The position numbers and the translations under genes were made by a program. From Sphingomonadaceae bacterium (GTDB taxonomy: Bacteria; Pseudomonadota; Alphaproteobacteria; Sphingomonadales; Sphingomonadaceae), in the NCBI GenBank assembly GCA_009926135.1, contig RFPL01000012.1, forward strand, positions 1 through 64,000: DNA of 64,000 nucleotides, read 5' to 3'. Every line of letters begins with the position of its first letter. The stretch's first letter is position 1. The notes below the pieces were generated by a model that worked only from the letters and a program-made list of their open reading frames with translations, did no database searches and was not told the DNA's origin. Positions 42,860-51,727 of the stretch are shown here, one piece after another.

Positions 42860-44207
42860 CTGCGCGTCCCCGTCCTTCCTTGATCCGCCAGACCGCAATC
42901 GCGCCCAGCAACATGCAGACCCCCGACACCCGCAGCACGTTGCGCGCATCACCACCCAGCAACGGTTCATAAGCGAAGGTCATGGTACCGGCAAAGATCA
43001 GCATGGGGACGCAGATGAACATGTTGAAGATACCCATGTAGACCCCGGTGCGCTCGGGCGGGATGCTATCGGCCAAGATGATGTAGGGGTTGCCCATGAT
43101 CGAGCCCCAGCCCAGGCCAATCCCGATCGCGGCGAAGAACAGCAGCTCCTTCTGCGCGATCAGCGGCATGGCCAACATGGCGCAACCGGACAGCGTCAGG
43201 CACAGGGCGTGGAGCCGCCCCGCGCCGACCCGCCGGGCCATTGGCGCCATGATGAGCGCTGCAACAAAGGCGATCAGGTTGAAGAAGGCACCGATCTGGC
43301 CATTGGTCAGCACCGCATCGCGATAGGCCGCCGTGCCGGCATCGGCCGTGCCAAAGACCGAGCGGCTGATCGAATTGGTGACATAGCCCCAGTAGCCCGA
43401 CATCGCGTACCACTGGAACAGGCTCATCCAAGCCATCGCCTTCATCGCCTTGGGCATTTCGCGCATGGCACTGAAAACCTCGCCCAGGGTTGCGGCCGGG
43501 TTCTTCGGCAGGGCAGCAAGGCGGGCGCGTTCGGCCTCGGGCAGCTTGAGTTCGGGCACGCGGGTGATCGACCACAGGATCGTACCCAGCGAAAGCACTG
43601 CCCCGACCCAGAACGAGACCAGCGTGAAGGTCGGGATGCCGCCGCCTTCAGTGGCATCGCGGCTGAGCCCGAACCAGGTGACCAGCAGCGTGGGGCTGAG
43701 ATAGGCGAGGCACTGGGCAAGGCCAGTAAAGGCACTCTGGCTCAGGAACCCGAAGCTGCGCTGGTTCGCTTCCAGCCGGTCATTCACGTAGGCGCGGTAA
43801 GGCTCCATCGTGACGTTGTTGCCGACATCGAGCAGGAACAGCAGCGAGAACGCCATGAGCACCGAAGCCGACAGCGGCATCAAGAACAGGCCGAGCGCGC
43901 ACATCACCGCACCGATCAGGAAATAGGGTGTCCGGCGGCCCCAGCGCGAGGACGTGCGGTCACTAAGCGAGCCGATGATTGGTTGGACAATCAGGCCGGT
44001 CAGCGGCCCGGCAATACCAAGCCAGGCGAAGTTCTTCTCTTCCGCGCCGAGATAGCCCCAGATCGGCGACATGTTGGCCTGCTGCAGCCCGAAGCTGAAC
44101 TGCAGGCCCAGAAAACCCAGGTTCATTTGCAGGATCTGCGCGACACTAAGCTGCGGGCGGGTTCCGGTCGCGGCAGTGAAGCCGGGGGACATGGTGGCTG
44201 CGGTCAT
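42843..44207 (-). CDS. MFS sugar transporter, SLC45/sucrose-type
   Basis: A 454-residue transporter with twelve membrane helices. The opening LGFLGLQFSFGLQQANMSPIWGYLGA and the loop DRTSSRWGRRTPYFLIGA are characteristic of the sucrose/maltose proton symporter group (plant SUC, SLC45, Caulobacter-type sucrose transporters). It would import the oligosaccharide across the inner membrane after passage through the TonB receptor. It heads an operon with alpha-galactosidase, galT and galK, all overlapping. A LacI box lies about 75 bases upstream. Confidence 0.88.
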   Translation of the reverse strand: MTAATMSPGFTAATGTRPQLSVAQILQMNLGFLGLQFSFGLQQANMSPIWGYLGAEEKNFAWLGIAGPLTGLIVQPIIGSLSDRTSSRWGRRTPYFLIGAVMCALGLFLMPLSASVLMAFSLLFLLDVGNNVTMEPYRAYVNDRLEANQRSFGFLSQSAFTGLAQCLAYLSPTLLVTWFGLSRDATEGGGIPTFTLVSFWVGAVLSLGTILWSITRVPELKLPEAERARLAALPKNPAATLGEVFSAMREMPKAMKAMAWMSLFQWYAMSGYWGYVTNSISRSVFGTADAGTAAYRDAVLTNGQIGAFFNLIAFVAALIMAPMARRVGAGRLHALCLTLSGCAMLAMPLIAQKELLFFAAIGIGLGWGSIMGNPYIILADSIPPERTGVYMGIFNMFICVPMLIFAGTMTFAYEPLLGGDARNVLRVSGVCMLLGAIAVWRIKEGRGRAVAAVA

Positions 44208-44279
44208 CGATCAGATCCCCTCGAAGGGCGCCTTTGGCACCTGCTGCTGCTCAGCCTAGGACGAGCCTCGCACCTGCGC

Positions 44280-44294
44280 AACAATCGATTGCAA
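44280..44294. promoter_or_regulatory. LacI-family operator box 4, upstream of the transporter operon
   Basis: A perfect 10-bp core CAATCGATTG (44282-44291) within a longer imperfect palindrome, matching the core of the other three boxes. It lies just outside the antiporter stop and 74 bases before the transporter start. Confidence 0.78.
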
Positions 44295-44299
44295 TAATT

Positions 44300-45550
44300 C
44301 TATATCCATCCCTTTTGGCGGGCCCGCCGCGCATAGAAGACCTCGAACAGCGGCGATGCCATCAGTGTGGTAACGATCGCCATGACCACCAGCATGGAAA
44401 ACAGCGCGGGCGTAATCACTCCGCGCTGCAGCCCGATGTTGATGACGATCAGTTCCATCAGCCCGCGCGCATTCATCAAGGCACCGATCCCCATCGCGGT
44501 AGCATTGTCCTGGCCCGAAAAGCGCGCAGCCGCATAGCAGGCTCCACCCTTGGCCACGATCGACAGGACCAGGAGGATTCCGGCAACTGCCAGCAAGGCC
44601 GGATCGGCCAGCACGCTCAACTGCGTGTGGAGGCCGGAATAGGTAAAGAAGAATGGCAGCAAAAACACGACCGTGATCGGTTCAAGCTTGGCCCGGATTT
44701 CTGAAGCAAGCAGACCACGCGGCATCGCCGTGCCAAGCAGGAAGCCGCCGAACACCGCGTGGATGCCGACCGCATCCATCGCCCAGGCGGAGAGCAGGAA
44801 CAGGGTCAGCACGACCGCAAGCATCGTCTCGTCGACACCCCCGGCAATCTTCACCCGGCGCGCCAGCGCCTGCAGCAGGCGCGGCGCGACGAGGACCATG
44901 AGCAATGCAAAGGTCAGCCCCCCGCCAATTGCCAGCGCGGCGACCTGCGGTCCATCGCCGAAGCTGGCCAGCAGCAGCGCAATCAAAACCCAGGCACCGG
45001 CATCGTCGATCGCACCCGCTGACAGCGCCAGAATCCCGAGCGGCGATCCGGATAGCCCGCGCTCATGAATGATCCGCGCCAGCATCGGGAATGCGGTGAT
45101 CGCGATGGCCGCGCCCATGAACAGGGTTGCTTCAAGCCGGGTTACTGCTGGCGTGAACAACCCCCCGTGCCCCATCAGCCAGGGAGCCACGGCGATCGCC
45201 ACGGCGAAGGGCGCGGCCATGCCGGCGATCGAAACCGCTGCAGCCCCTTTCGCTCCCTTGCGAAACTCGTCGCGATCAAAACCCAGCCCGACGAGGAACA
45301 TGTACATTCCCACCCCGAACTGCGCGATCACGAACAGGACCGGTTTGGAATCCTCGGGAAACAGGAATTGCTGCAGGTCCGGGGCCACGGCACCAAACAG
45401 GGTTGGGCCAAGCAGCACTCCGGCAATCATCTCGCCCACCACGCGCGGTTGGCCAAGCCAGCGCTGCGCCGCCGTGCCGACCAGTCGGCACACCACCAGG
45501 ATCACGGCTACCTGGAGGAAGAAAGCGATCGACAGTTCCCCCGGCGTCAT
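44300..45550 (-). CDS. Cation/proton antiporter, CPA2 family
   Basis: A 416-residue membrane protein with about twelve helices. LGQPRVVGEMIAGVLLGPTLFG is the CPA2 N-terminal motif, and the ion-binding pair is within SAGAIDDAGAWVL (two aspartates). The later ALMNARGLMELIVINIGLQRGVITPALFSMLVVMAIVTT stretch is also typical. It has no RCK/TrkA-N domain. It starts nine bases after the ppc stop, so it is the last gene of the zwf-to-ppc operon or is read from an internal promoter; the link to sugar metabolism may be pH balance, which is an inference. Confidence 0.9.
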   Translation of the reverse strand: MTPGELSIAFFLQVAVILVVCRLVGTAAQRWLGQPRVVGEMIAGVLLGPTLFGAVAPDLQQFLFPEDSKPVLFVIAQFGVGMYMFLVGLGFDRDEFRKGAKGAAAVSIAGMAAPFAVAIAVAPWLMGHGGLFTPAVTRLEATLFMGAAIAITAFPMLARIIHERGLSGSPLGILALSAGAIDDAGAWVLIALLLASFGDGPQVAALAIGGGLTFALLMVLVAPRLLQALARRVKIAGGVDETMLAVVLTLFLLSAWAMDAVGIHAVFGGFLLGTAMPRGLLASEIRAKLEPITVVFLLPFFFTYSGLHTQLSVLADPALLAVAGILLVLSIVAKGGACYAAARFSGQDNATAMGIGALMNARGLMELIVINIGLQRGVITPALFSMLVVMAIVTTLMASPLFEVFYARRARQKGWI

Positions 45551-45559
45551 TGCGGTGTC

Positions 45560-48334
45560 CTAGCCGTGCGCACCAAACTGGTTGGCAATCGCAGTGGTGA
45601 TGCGAAGCACCAGGGCATGAGCAGCAGCGATGGGTTCGATATTGCCACGATGGATCGCGCCATAGCCGACCGCACCTTCGTCGGGATAGTCGCTCGGTTC
45701 AGAAATGTTAAAATCGTGCACAACTGGCGCAATTGCCGGGAAAGCCCGGCGAAGTTGCCCAAGCGCCTCTTCGATTCGCAGCGTGAAAACCATCTCCAGC
45801 ACGTCATCGCGGCTGATGTCGTTGGCCCGGCTGAACGCGGGGACCGAGACGGCGCGGATGAACATGTGCTGGAACAGCGCCAGGCGCAGCGCCTGCAGCA
45901 CGCCCAGCTCGCGCCGCACCTGCTCGCGCCCGGCCAGCGGCTCTTCGTCCGGGATCAGCTCCAGAAGCTTGTGCAGCTTGAGCGCATCGACCCGAAGGCG
46001 CGAAGCAAAGCGGCGGTAAACGCCGGTGCGATCATCCTTGGTCAGGTATTCGGCCAGGGCCAGACAGGCATCAGCAATGCCTTCTTCATCCCCGCGATAG
46101 GGCCGGCTGGCCCAATAGGCTGAGTTGAACAACTCGCCATAAGCCGCAACGGTCTTGATCGAGGCCAGCGAATTGGCGGCGCGGACCAGCCGCACCAATT
46201 GCCGGCCGCGATGACTATCGCGCAGCAACGCCGCAATCGCTTCGTAATTGCCATCCGCCGCCGTTCCGAAACCGGCGATCACGTTAACCGGATAGCCCAG
46301 CTGCTGGAGCACGGCGTTGTGCGGGATCGCGCGGATCTGGCGCAGGCTCATCGCCCGGTCGGCGGCAAGATCCGACTGACGGCGGCTCTTGCGGCTGCCC
46401 GTCTCGTTAAGCAGCCCAAGGCCAAAGGCGGTGACCGCCCGGGCATAGGTTGCGCTGGCAAGGTAGCCCTGCTGCACGCGCCGGATCGCGCGATAGAAAT
46501 CGAGGGAAAGGTCGGTGCGGCGATAGAACGGATCGGGCGCAGCGTCCGGATCGGCCTGGGCCGGGGCCAGTTCGGCAAAGCGTGTCAGCGTGGCATAGGC
46601 CAGCTCGGGCGTACCAAAGAACAGGTAACCATCGCCGCCCTGGAAGCTGACTTCAGGTTCCAGCTTGATCCCGGCGCGCACGAACCGCCGCCGCGCCCAA
46701 GGCGAGAGCGGCCATTCCAAGCGGTCGGCAAAGCTGGTCGGATGAGCCCCGCGGCCCATGGACTCGCCGTGGGTATTGAAGATCAACGCCGCGACATCGG
46801 TCAGGCCATTAGCAGCCATGGCTTCCGACAGGCGGCCTTGCAGGCGTTCAATCGCGAGAGCAGCAGGGATCTGGCCAACAAAGCGCCCCGCATCCGAAAA
46901 ACCGGTCTGGATCGAAACCCGCCCGCGCTGGCGGGCATAGGCCTGATAGTGCGGTTCCGAGAGCACGGCATCGAGGAACCGCCCGCCGTGTTCCAGCGCG
47001 GATTCAGTCTCGAACAGCGGCGAGACATCGACCTTGTCGGCCACCCCGAACAGCTCTGCAAAATAGAGCGCAGCCAGCACCGTCGTCGGCTGCTCGCATT
47101 CGGCCACCAGCATCCGGATCGGCGTATCGGCATCAACGTGATGCAGGATCTGCGCGATCAGCAGGAACTGGCGCACCGCCGTGCTGTTCTCGATCGCCAG
47201 GGCCGCCATGTTGGCGCGCAGCGGTTTCACGGCGGCCAGCAGTTCGCGCAACCGGACCAGCGCGGCCTGGCTGCCGAGATCGAGCTTGCCGTCCGGATCG
47301 ATCCGGCGGCGGATCGCGTTCTGAAGCTGGCTGGCGTTCACCCGGAAATGGATCCAGCCCATGCCCAGGCCATCGGCGCGCATCGCCGCGACGACCCGCA
47401 GCAGCCCCTCGGCAGCAGCGTCATCAGCCGTCGCCGCACGCTGCTCCAGCATGGCAATCGTGGCAGCAAGGCTGGTCAGCTTGTCCGGATGCGCAACGGT
47501 GAAGGCATTGGCCGCCGCAGAGAGCGCAGCAGGATCGGACAAATCGGCAGCAAATACCCTGGCCTGCTCTGCCGCGAAGCGCGCCGCCCGCGACAGCTGT
47601 TCCGCCAGATCGGGCGCGACCTGCTCCAGCGCCGCCGCATAGCCTGCTAGCCGCTCGGCCTTTTCCGACAGACGATAGCGCAGCGAGGTGGCCCAGGTGA
47701 TGTCGGTCCGCCCGTCCATGTCATAGCCGACCCAGCTGGCCAGCCGCAGCGGCACGGGCGCGAACTCGCGCCACTGCCCGGGCCAGCGCCGCCGTGCGGC
47801 CGCGAACAACAGGCTCGTGATCCGGTCTCGCGCGCCATGTGCATGGGCCAGCGCGGCCATCGCCTGGGCATGTTCGCTATCAAGCGTGATCGGCTCGCGC
47901 GCCGGCGAGGCGACGCAAGTCGTGCCTGCGCCGATTGCGCCGGCCGAGGCCGATTGCGCGACCGCCTCGCCCTGGGCGCGTGACAGCAGAAAGGTTGGGT
48001 GCGCGGTAAATACCAGATGCGCCAGCGGCTTGGCCCAGCGCGCGGCAAAGGCGGCAAAGTCCGGTTCCTGGTCAGCCAGCCGCGCAATGCTGGCATCGTT
48101 GGCGTCCGGATCGACTGGCCCGGCCAGCCGCGACAGGCGGGCGGCGCGCGACTGCAAACCCTGGCATTCGAGCTCTGCCACCAGGCCTTCCAGTTCACCC
48201 AGCGTCAGCCTGCCGCTTTCCAGTTCGCGCGACAGCTCGAGCCCCAGCTGGAAGACGGGATTGAACAGCGGCGTCTCAGCCGTGCGCGGATGCAGTTCCT
48301 GCAACCGCCGGTCGAGCGCAGCCAGGCTGGTCAT
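45560..48334 (-). CDS. ppc: Phosphoenolpyruvate carboxylase, divergent form
   Basis: A 924-residue protein of the bacterial PEPC family, making oxaloacetate from PEP and bicarbonate. Conserved: LVFTAHPTF (H112, equivalent of E. coli H138), VSPLFETE (E442), GFSD (D481) and NETGSRKSRRQSD. Changed: the GYSDSAKD loop reads GFSDAGRF (Lys to R484), the catalytic loop that in E. coli is FHGRGGSIGRGG reads FNTHGESMGRGAHP (residues 519-532), so H579 and R581 equivalents are N520 and H522, and the C-terminal QNTG is missing. Alignment is by eye. Whether this is an active variant subclass is uncertain. It overlaps eda by four bases. Confidence 0.8.
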   Translation of the reverse strand: MTSLAALDRRLQELHPRTAETPLFNPVFQLGLELSRELESGRLTLGELEGLVAELECQGLQSRAARLSRLAGPVDPDANDASIARLADQEPDFAAFAARWAKPLAHLVFTAHPTFLLSRAQGEAVAQSASAGAIGAGTTCVASPAREPITLDSEHAQAMAALAHAHGARDRITSLLFAAARRRWPGQWREFAPVPLRLASWVGYDMDGRTDITWATSLRYRLSEKAERLAGYAAALEQVAPDLAEQLSRAARFAAEQARVFAADLSDPAALSAAANAFTVAHPDKLTSLAATIAMLEQRAATADDAAAEGLLRVVAAMRADGLGMGWIHFRVNASQLQNAIRRRIDPDGKLDLGSQAALVRLRELLAAVKPLRANMAALAIENSTAVRQFLLIAQILHHVDADTPIRMLVAECEQPTTVLAALYFAELFGVADKVDVSPLFETESALEHGGRFLDAVLSEPHYQAYARQRGRVSIQTGFSDAGRFVGQIPAALAIERLQGRLSEAMAANGLTDVAALIFNTHGESMGRGAHPTSFADRLEWPLSPWARRRFVRAGIKLEPEVSFQGGDGYLFFGTPELAYATLTRFAELAPAQADPDAAPDPFYRRTDLSLDFYRAIRRVQQGYLASATYARAVTAFGLGLLNETGSRKSRRQSDLAADRAMSLRQIRAIPHNAVLQQLGYPVNVIAGFGTAADGNYEAIAALLRDSHRGRQLVRLVRAANSLASIKTVAAYGELFNSAYWASRPYRGDEEGIADACLALAEYLTKDDRTGVYRRFASRLRVDALKLHKLLELIPDEEPLAGREQVRRELGVLQALRLALFQHMFIRAVSVPAFSRANDISRDDVLEMVFTLRIEEALGQLRRAFPAIAPVVHDFNISEPSDYPDEGAVGYGAIHRGNIEPIAAAHALVLRITTAIANQFGAHG

Positions 48335-48945
48335 CGGGCCAAGGTAGCGGCAGTGCGAGCGGCTGCCTCGATTGCGGCGACATCGGGCGCGCCCTTGCCG
48401 ACCAGCCAGGAACCGCCGCAGCACAGCACCGCATCCAGCGCCAGCCAATCGGCGGCGGTCGCAGCCGTGATCCCGCCGGTCGGGCAGAACCGCACCGAGC
48501 CGAACGGTGCCGAGATGGCCTTAAGCGCCGGGATCCCACCATTGGCCTCGGCCGGGAAGAACTTGAACCGGTCAAGCCCCAGGTCGAGCCCGCGCATGAT
48601 GTCGGACGGGGTCGCGATCCCCGGTAGATACGGCACCTTGGCCGCTTCGGCGGCGCGCGCCAGGCCCTTGGTCAGGCCCGGTGAGACGATGAATTCGCTT
48701 CCTGCCGACAAGGCATCGTCAAGCGCATATTCGTTCAGCACCGTGCCAGCGCCAACCAGTGCACCGGGCACCGTCTTCATCGCGCGTATCACGTCGAGTG
48801 CGGCGGCCGTCCGCAAGGTCACTTCCAGCACCGGCAGTCCGCCGCGCACCAGTGCCTCCGCGATCGGGACGGCATGGGCGGCATCCTCGATCACCAGCAC
48901 CGGGATGACGGGGGCAAGACGCATGACCTCTTCGATGGACTTCAT
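48331..48945 (-). CDS. eda: 2-keto-3-deoxy-6-phosphogluconate (KDPG) aldolase
   Basis: A 204-residue class I aldolase splitting KDPG into pyruvate and glyceraldehyde-3-phosphate, the last step of the Entner-Doudoroff pathway. APVIPVLVIED opens the barrel, GGLPVLEVTLRT carries the catalytic Glu, and the Schiff-base lysine is in DRFKFFPAEANGG. GSVRFCPTGGI and CCGGSWLVG bind phosphate. It starts at 48945, overlapping the glk stop by four bases, and overlaps ppc by four bases downstream. Confidence 0.97.
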   Translation of the reverse strand: MKSIEEVMRLAPVIPVLVIEDAAHAVPIAEALVRGGLPVLEVTLRTAAALDVIRAMKTVPGALVGAGTVLNEYALDDALSAGSEFIVSPGLTKGLARAAEAAKVPYLPGIATPSDIMRGLDLGLDRFKFFPAEANGGIPALKAISAPFGSVRFCPTGGITAATAADWLALDAVLCCGGSWLVGKGAPDVAAIEAAARTAATLAR

Positions 48946-49913
48946 GACAGGTGTTCCGCTGCAAAGGCAGCCGCGGCCCCGTAGAGGCCGGGCTGGGGAT
49001 GGGTGATAAGCTTGACCGGCAGGGCGCCCATCAGCTCGCTGAAGCGCCCCTTGGCGCGAAATCGCTCGGCAAAGCCGGAGCGAAGGAGAGTATCGCGGAT
49101 GCGCAGGCCCAGCCCGCCGGCAATCACGACGCCACTGGCACCCTGCGCCAGCGCAATGTCGCCGGCCACGGCCCCGAGCGAGAGACAGAACCGGTCCACC
49201 GCAGCGGCGGCCAGGCTATCTTCGCCCGACAGCCCAAGCTGCCACAGCGTCTTGTCGTCGCTGGGCTGGATCGCGCGGCCTTCCATGCCGGCCAGGGCTT
49301 CGTAGATGTCGACCAGACCCGGTCCCGAAACGACGCGCTCAACCGACACCCGGCGGTAGCGTTGGCGCAGCCGGGCCAGGATTGCGTCCTCGATGCTGTC
49401 GAGCGGGGCAAAGTCGATGTGACCGCCTTCCGTGGGCTGGACGCGATAGGCACCCTGCCCGTCACGCCAGACATGGGCGACCCCAAGGCCAGTCCCGGGT
49501 CCGACGATCGACAGGGTGCCGCTGGCCGGCAGACTCGATTCCGGTCCGGCGAGATGCACGAAATGCTCATCGCCCGCGCGGGCCACGGCATGGCCCACCG
49601 CCCCGAAATCGTTGACCACGGTATAGCGCGCGGTGCCCAGCTTTTCGGGGATCAGCGCCGGACGAATGATCCAGGGGTTGTTGGTGAAGCGGATCACTTC
49701 CCCGCCAACCGGTCCGGCCACGGCAATTGCCACGGCATCCGGCAGGCTGCCACCCTGCATCCGCGCGAAGTCCTCCCACGCGGTCTGGAAACTGGCGTGA
49801 TCACGGGTGTGGAGCGTGGCCGGTTCGCCCAGTTCGATCGCGCCATCGGCCTGCACCTTGGCTAGGGCAAACCGCGCGTGAGTCCCGCCGATGTCGACCG
49901 TGACCAGCTGCAT
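48942..49913 (-). CDS. glk: Glucokinase
   Basis: A 323-residue bacterial glucokinase (GlcK type, not ROK). VTVDIGGTHARFAL is the phosphate loop, FTNNPWIIRP is the sugar-binding region with VNDFGAVGHAVA after it (catalytic Asp), and SIVGPGTGLGVAHV is the ATP motif; TEGGHIDFAP follows. It turns intracellular glucose, for instance from the GH68 reaction, into glucose-6-phosphate for Zwf. The ATG overlaps the edd stop by one base (TGATG). Confidence 0.95.
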   Translation of the reverse strand: MQLVTVDIGGTHARFALAKVQADGAIELGEPATLHTRDHASFQTAWEDFARMQGGSLPDAVAIAVAGPVGGEVIRFTNNPWIIRPALIPEKLGTARYTVVNDFGAVGHAVARAGDEHFVHLAGPESSLPASGTLSIVGPGTGLGVAHVWRDGQGAYRVQPTEGGHIDFAPLDSIEDAILARLRQRYRRVSVERVVSGPGLVDIYEALAGMEGRAIQPSDDKTLWQLGLSGEDSLAAAAVDRFCLSLGAVAGDIALAQGASGVVIAGGLGLRIRDTLLRSGFAERFRAKGRFSELMGALPVKLITHPQPGLYGAAAAFAAEHLS

Positions 49914-51727
49914 CAAAGCCCGCCCTCGGCCAGCATGGCCGAACCGCCCTGCTCGGCCCCATCGGCGAAGCGGCGGAACATACCGAACAATTCGCGGCCC
50001 ATGCCCATGGCTTCGGCTGGAGCGCTTGCCGGTTCGCGGGCCGAAAGGTCGGCCAGCACTTCAAGCGTGCCGGTATGACCGCACAGGCGGATGACATCGC
50101 CGTCCTGCACATGGGCCAGCGGGCCGCCGCCGAGTGCTTCCGGGGTGACGTGGATCGCGGCCGGGACCTTGCCCGAAGCGCCGCTCATCCGGCCATCGGT
50201 AACCAGCGCCACGCGGAAGCCCTTGTCCTGCAGCACGCCCAGCGGCGGGGTCAGCTTGTGGAGTTCGGGCATCCCGTTGGCACGCGGCCCCTGGAAGCGG
50301 ACGACCACAACCACGTCGCGGTCGAGCTCACCCGCCTTGAACGCGGCCTGGACGCCTTCCTGGGTATCGAACACACGGCACGGTGCCTCGATCGTGTAAC
50401 GCGAAGGATCGACCGCCGAGGTCTTGAAAGTACCGCGCCCAAGGTTGCCGGTGACCAGCCGCATACCGCCGTCCGGCTGGAACGGCGCGGAGACCGGGGC
50501 AAGGATCGCCTCATCTCCGCTGGCCGCAGGCGTGGGGCGCCAGGTCAAGGTATCGCCATCCAGTATCGGCTCATTGGCATAGGCGCTCATTCCGCCATCG
50601 GCCACGGTCAGAACGTCGCCGTGGATCAGGCCGGCATCCAGCAGTTCGCGCACGACAAAGCCCATCCCGCCGGCAGCGTGGAAGTGGTTCACGTCGGCCG
50701 CGCCATTGGGATAGACCCGGGCGATCAGCGGAACGGCCGCAGACAGCTCATCAAGGTCCTGCCAGTCCAGCTTGATCCCGGCAGCGCGGGCCATGGCGGG
50801 CAAGTGCAACGCGTGATTGGTCGAGCCGCCGGTGGCGAGCAGGCCGACGCAGGCATTGACGATCGCCTTCTCGTCCACCACCCGCGCCATCGGGCGATAG
50901 TCCCCGCCTTCGCGGCCAATCTCGGCCAGGCGGTGCACGGCCTTGCGGGTCAGCGCCGAGCGCAGCGGCGTGCTGGGCGGCACGAAGGCCGAACCGGGGA
51001 CATGGAGCCCCATCAGCTCCATCATCATCTGATTGGAATTGGCGGTGCCATAGAAGGTGCAGGTGCCGGGCGAGTGGTAACTGGCGCTTTCGCTTTCGAG
51101 CAGGTCGGCGCGGGTCGCCTTGCCCTCGGCATAGAGCTGGCGGACCTTCTGCTTTTCCTTGTTGGCCAGGCCCGATGGCATCGGCCCCGAAGGCACGAAC
51201 ACCGCCGGCAGATAGCCGAACCGCAGCGCACCGATCACCTGGCCGGGCACGATCTTGTCGCAGATCCCCAGGATTGCCATGCCATCGAACATCGCATGGC
51301 TCAGCGCGACAGCGGTCGACAGCGCAATCACATCGCGGCTGAACAGCGACAGTTCCATGCCGTCCTGGCCCTGGGTCACGCCATCGCACATCGCCGGCAC
51401 GCCGCCCGCGACCTGCGCGGTCGCGCCGACTTCGCGGGCATAGAGCTTCATGGCCTCGGGGTAGCGGCCATAGGGCTGATGCGCCGAAAGCATGTCGTTA
51501 TAGGCAGTGACGATGGCGAGGTTGGCCCCGCGCCCGCTCTTGATCGCGCCCTTGTCTTCCAGCGCCGCGGCAAAACCGTGGGCAAGGTTGGAGCAGGACA
51601 GCGCATTGCGGTTGGGGAACCGCTCCGCCTCGCGGTCCATGAGGTCGAGGTAGCGACGGCGGCTATCCGCCGATTTTTCGATGATCCGCGCGGTAACGCG
51701 CTCGATCGCGGGATTAAGCTTACTCAT
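49913..51727 (-). CDS. edd: 6-phosphogluconate dehydratase
   Basis: A 604-residue IlvD/Edd-family dehydratase with an iron-sulphur cluster, making KDPG from 6-phosphogluconate. Features: [53 protein letters not shown] (cluster cysteine), [26 protein letters not shown] (second cysteine) and [21 protein letters not shown]. Full length. It overlaps zwf by eight bases (ATGAGTAA). Confidence 0.97.
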   Translation of the reverse strand: MSKLNPAIERVTARIIEKSADSRRRYLDLMDREAERFPNRNALSCSNLAHGFAAALEDKGAIKSGRGANLAIVTAYNDMLSAHQPYGRYPEAMKLYAREVGATAQVAGGVPAMCDGVTQGQDGMELSLFSRDVIALSTAVALSHAMFDGMAILGICDKIVPGQVIGALRFGYLPAVFVPSGPMPSGLANKEKQKVRQLYAEGKATRADLLESESASYHSPGTCTFYGTANSNQMMMELMGLHVPGSAFVPPSTPLRSALTRKAVHRLAEIGREGGDYRPMARVVDEKAIVNACVGLLATGGSTNHALHLPAMARAAGIKLDWQDLDELSAAVPLIARVYPNGAADVNHFHAAGGMGFVVRELLDAGLIHGDVLTVADGGMSAYANEPILDGDTLTWRPTPAASGDEAILAPVSAPFQPDGGMRLVTGNLGRGTFKTSAVDPSRYTIEAPCRVFDTQEGVQAAFKAGELDRDVVVVVRFQGPRANGMPELHKLTPPLGVLQDKGFRVALVTDGRMSGASGKVPAAIHVTPEALGGGPLAHVQDGDVIRLCGHTGTLEVLADLSAREPASAPAEAMGMGRELFGMFRRFADGAEQGGSAMLAEGGL

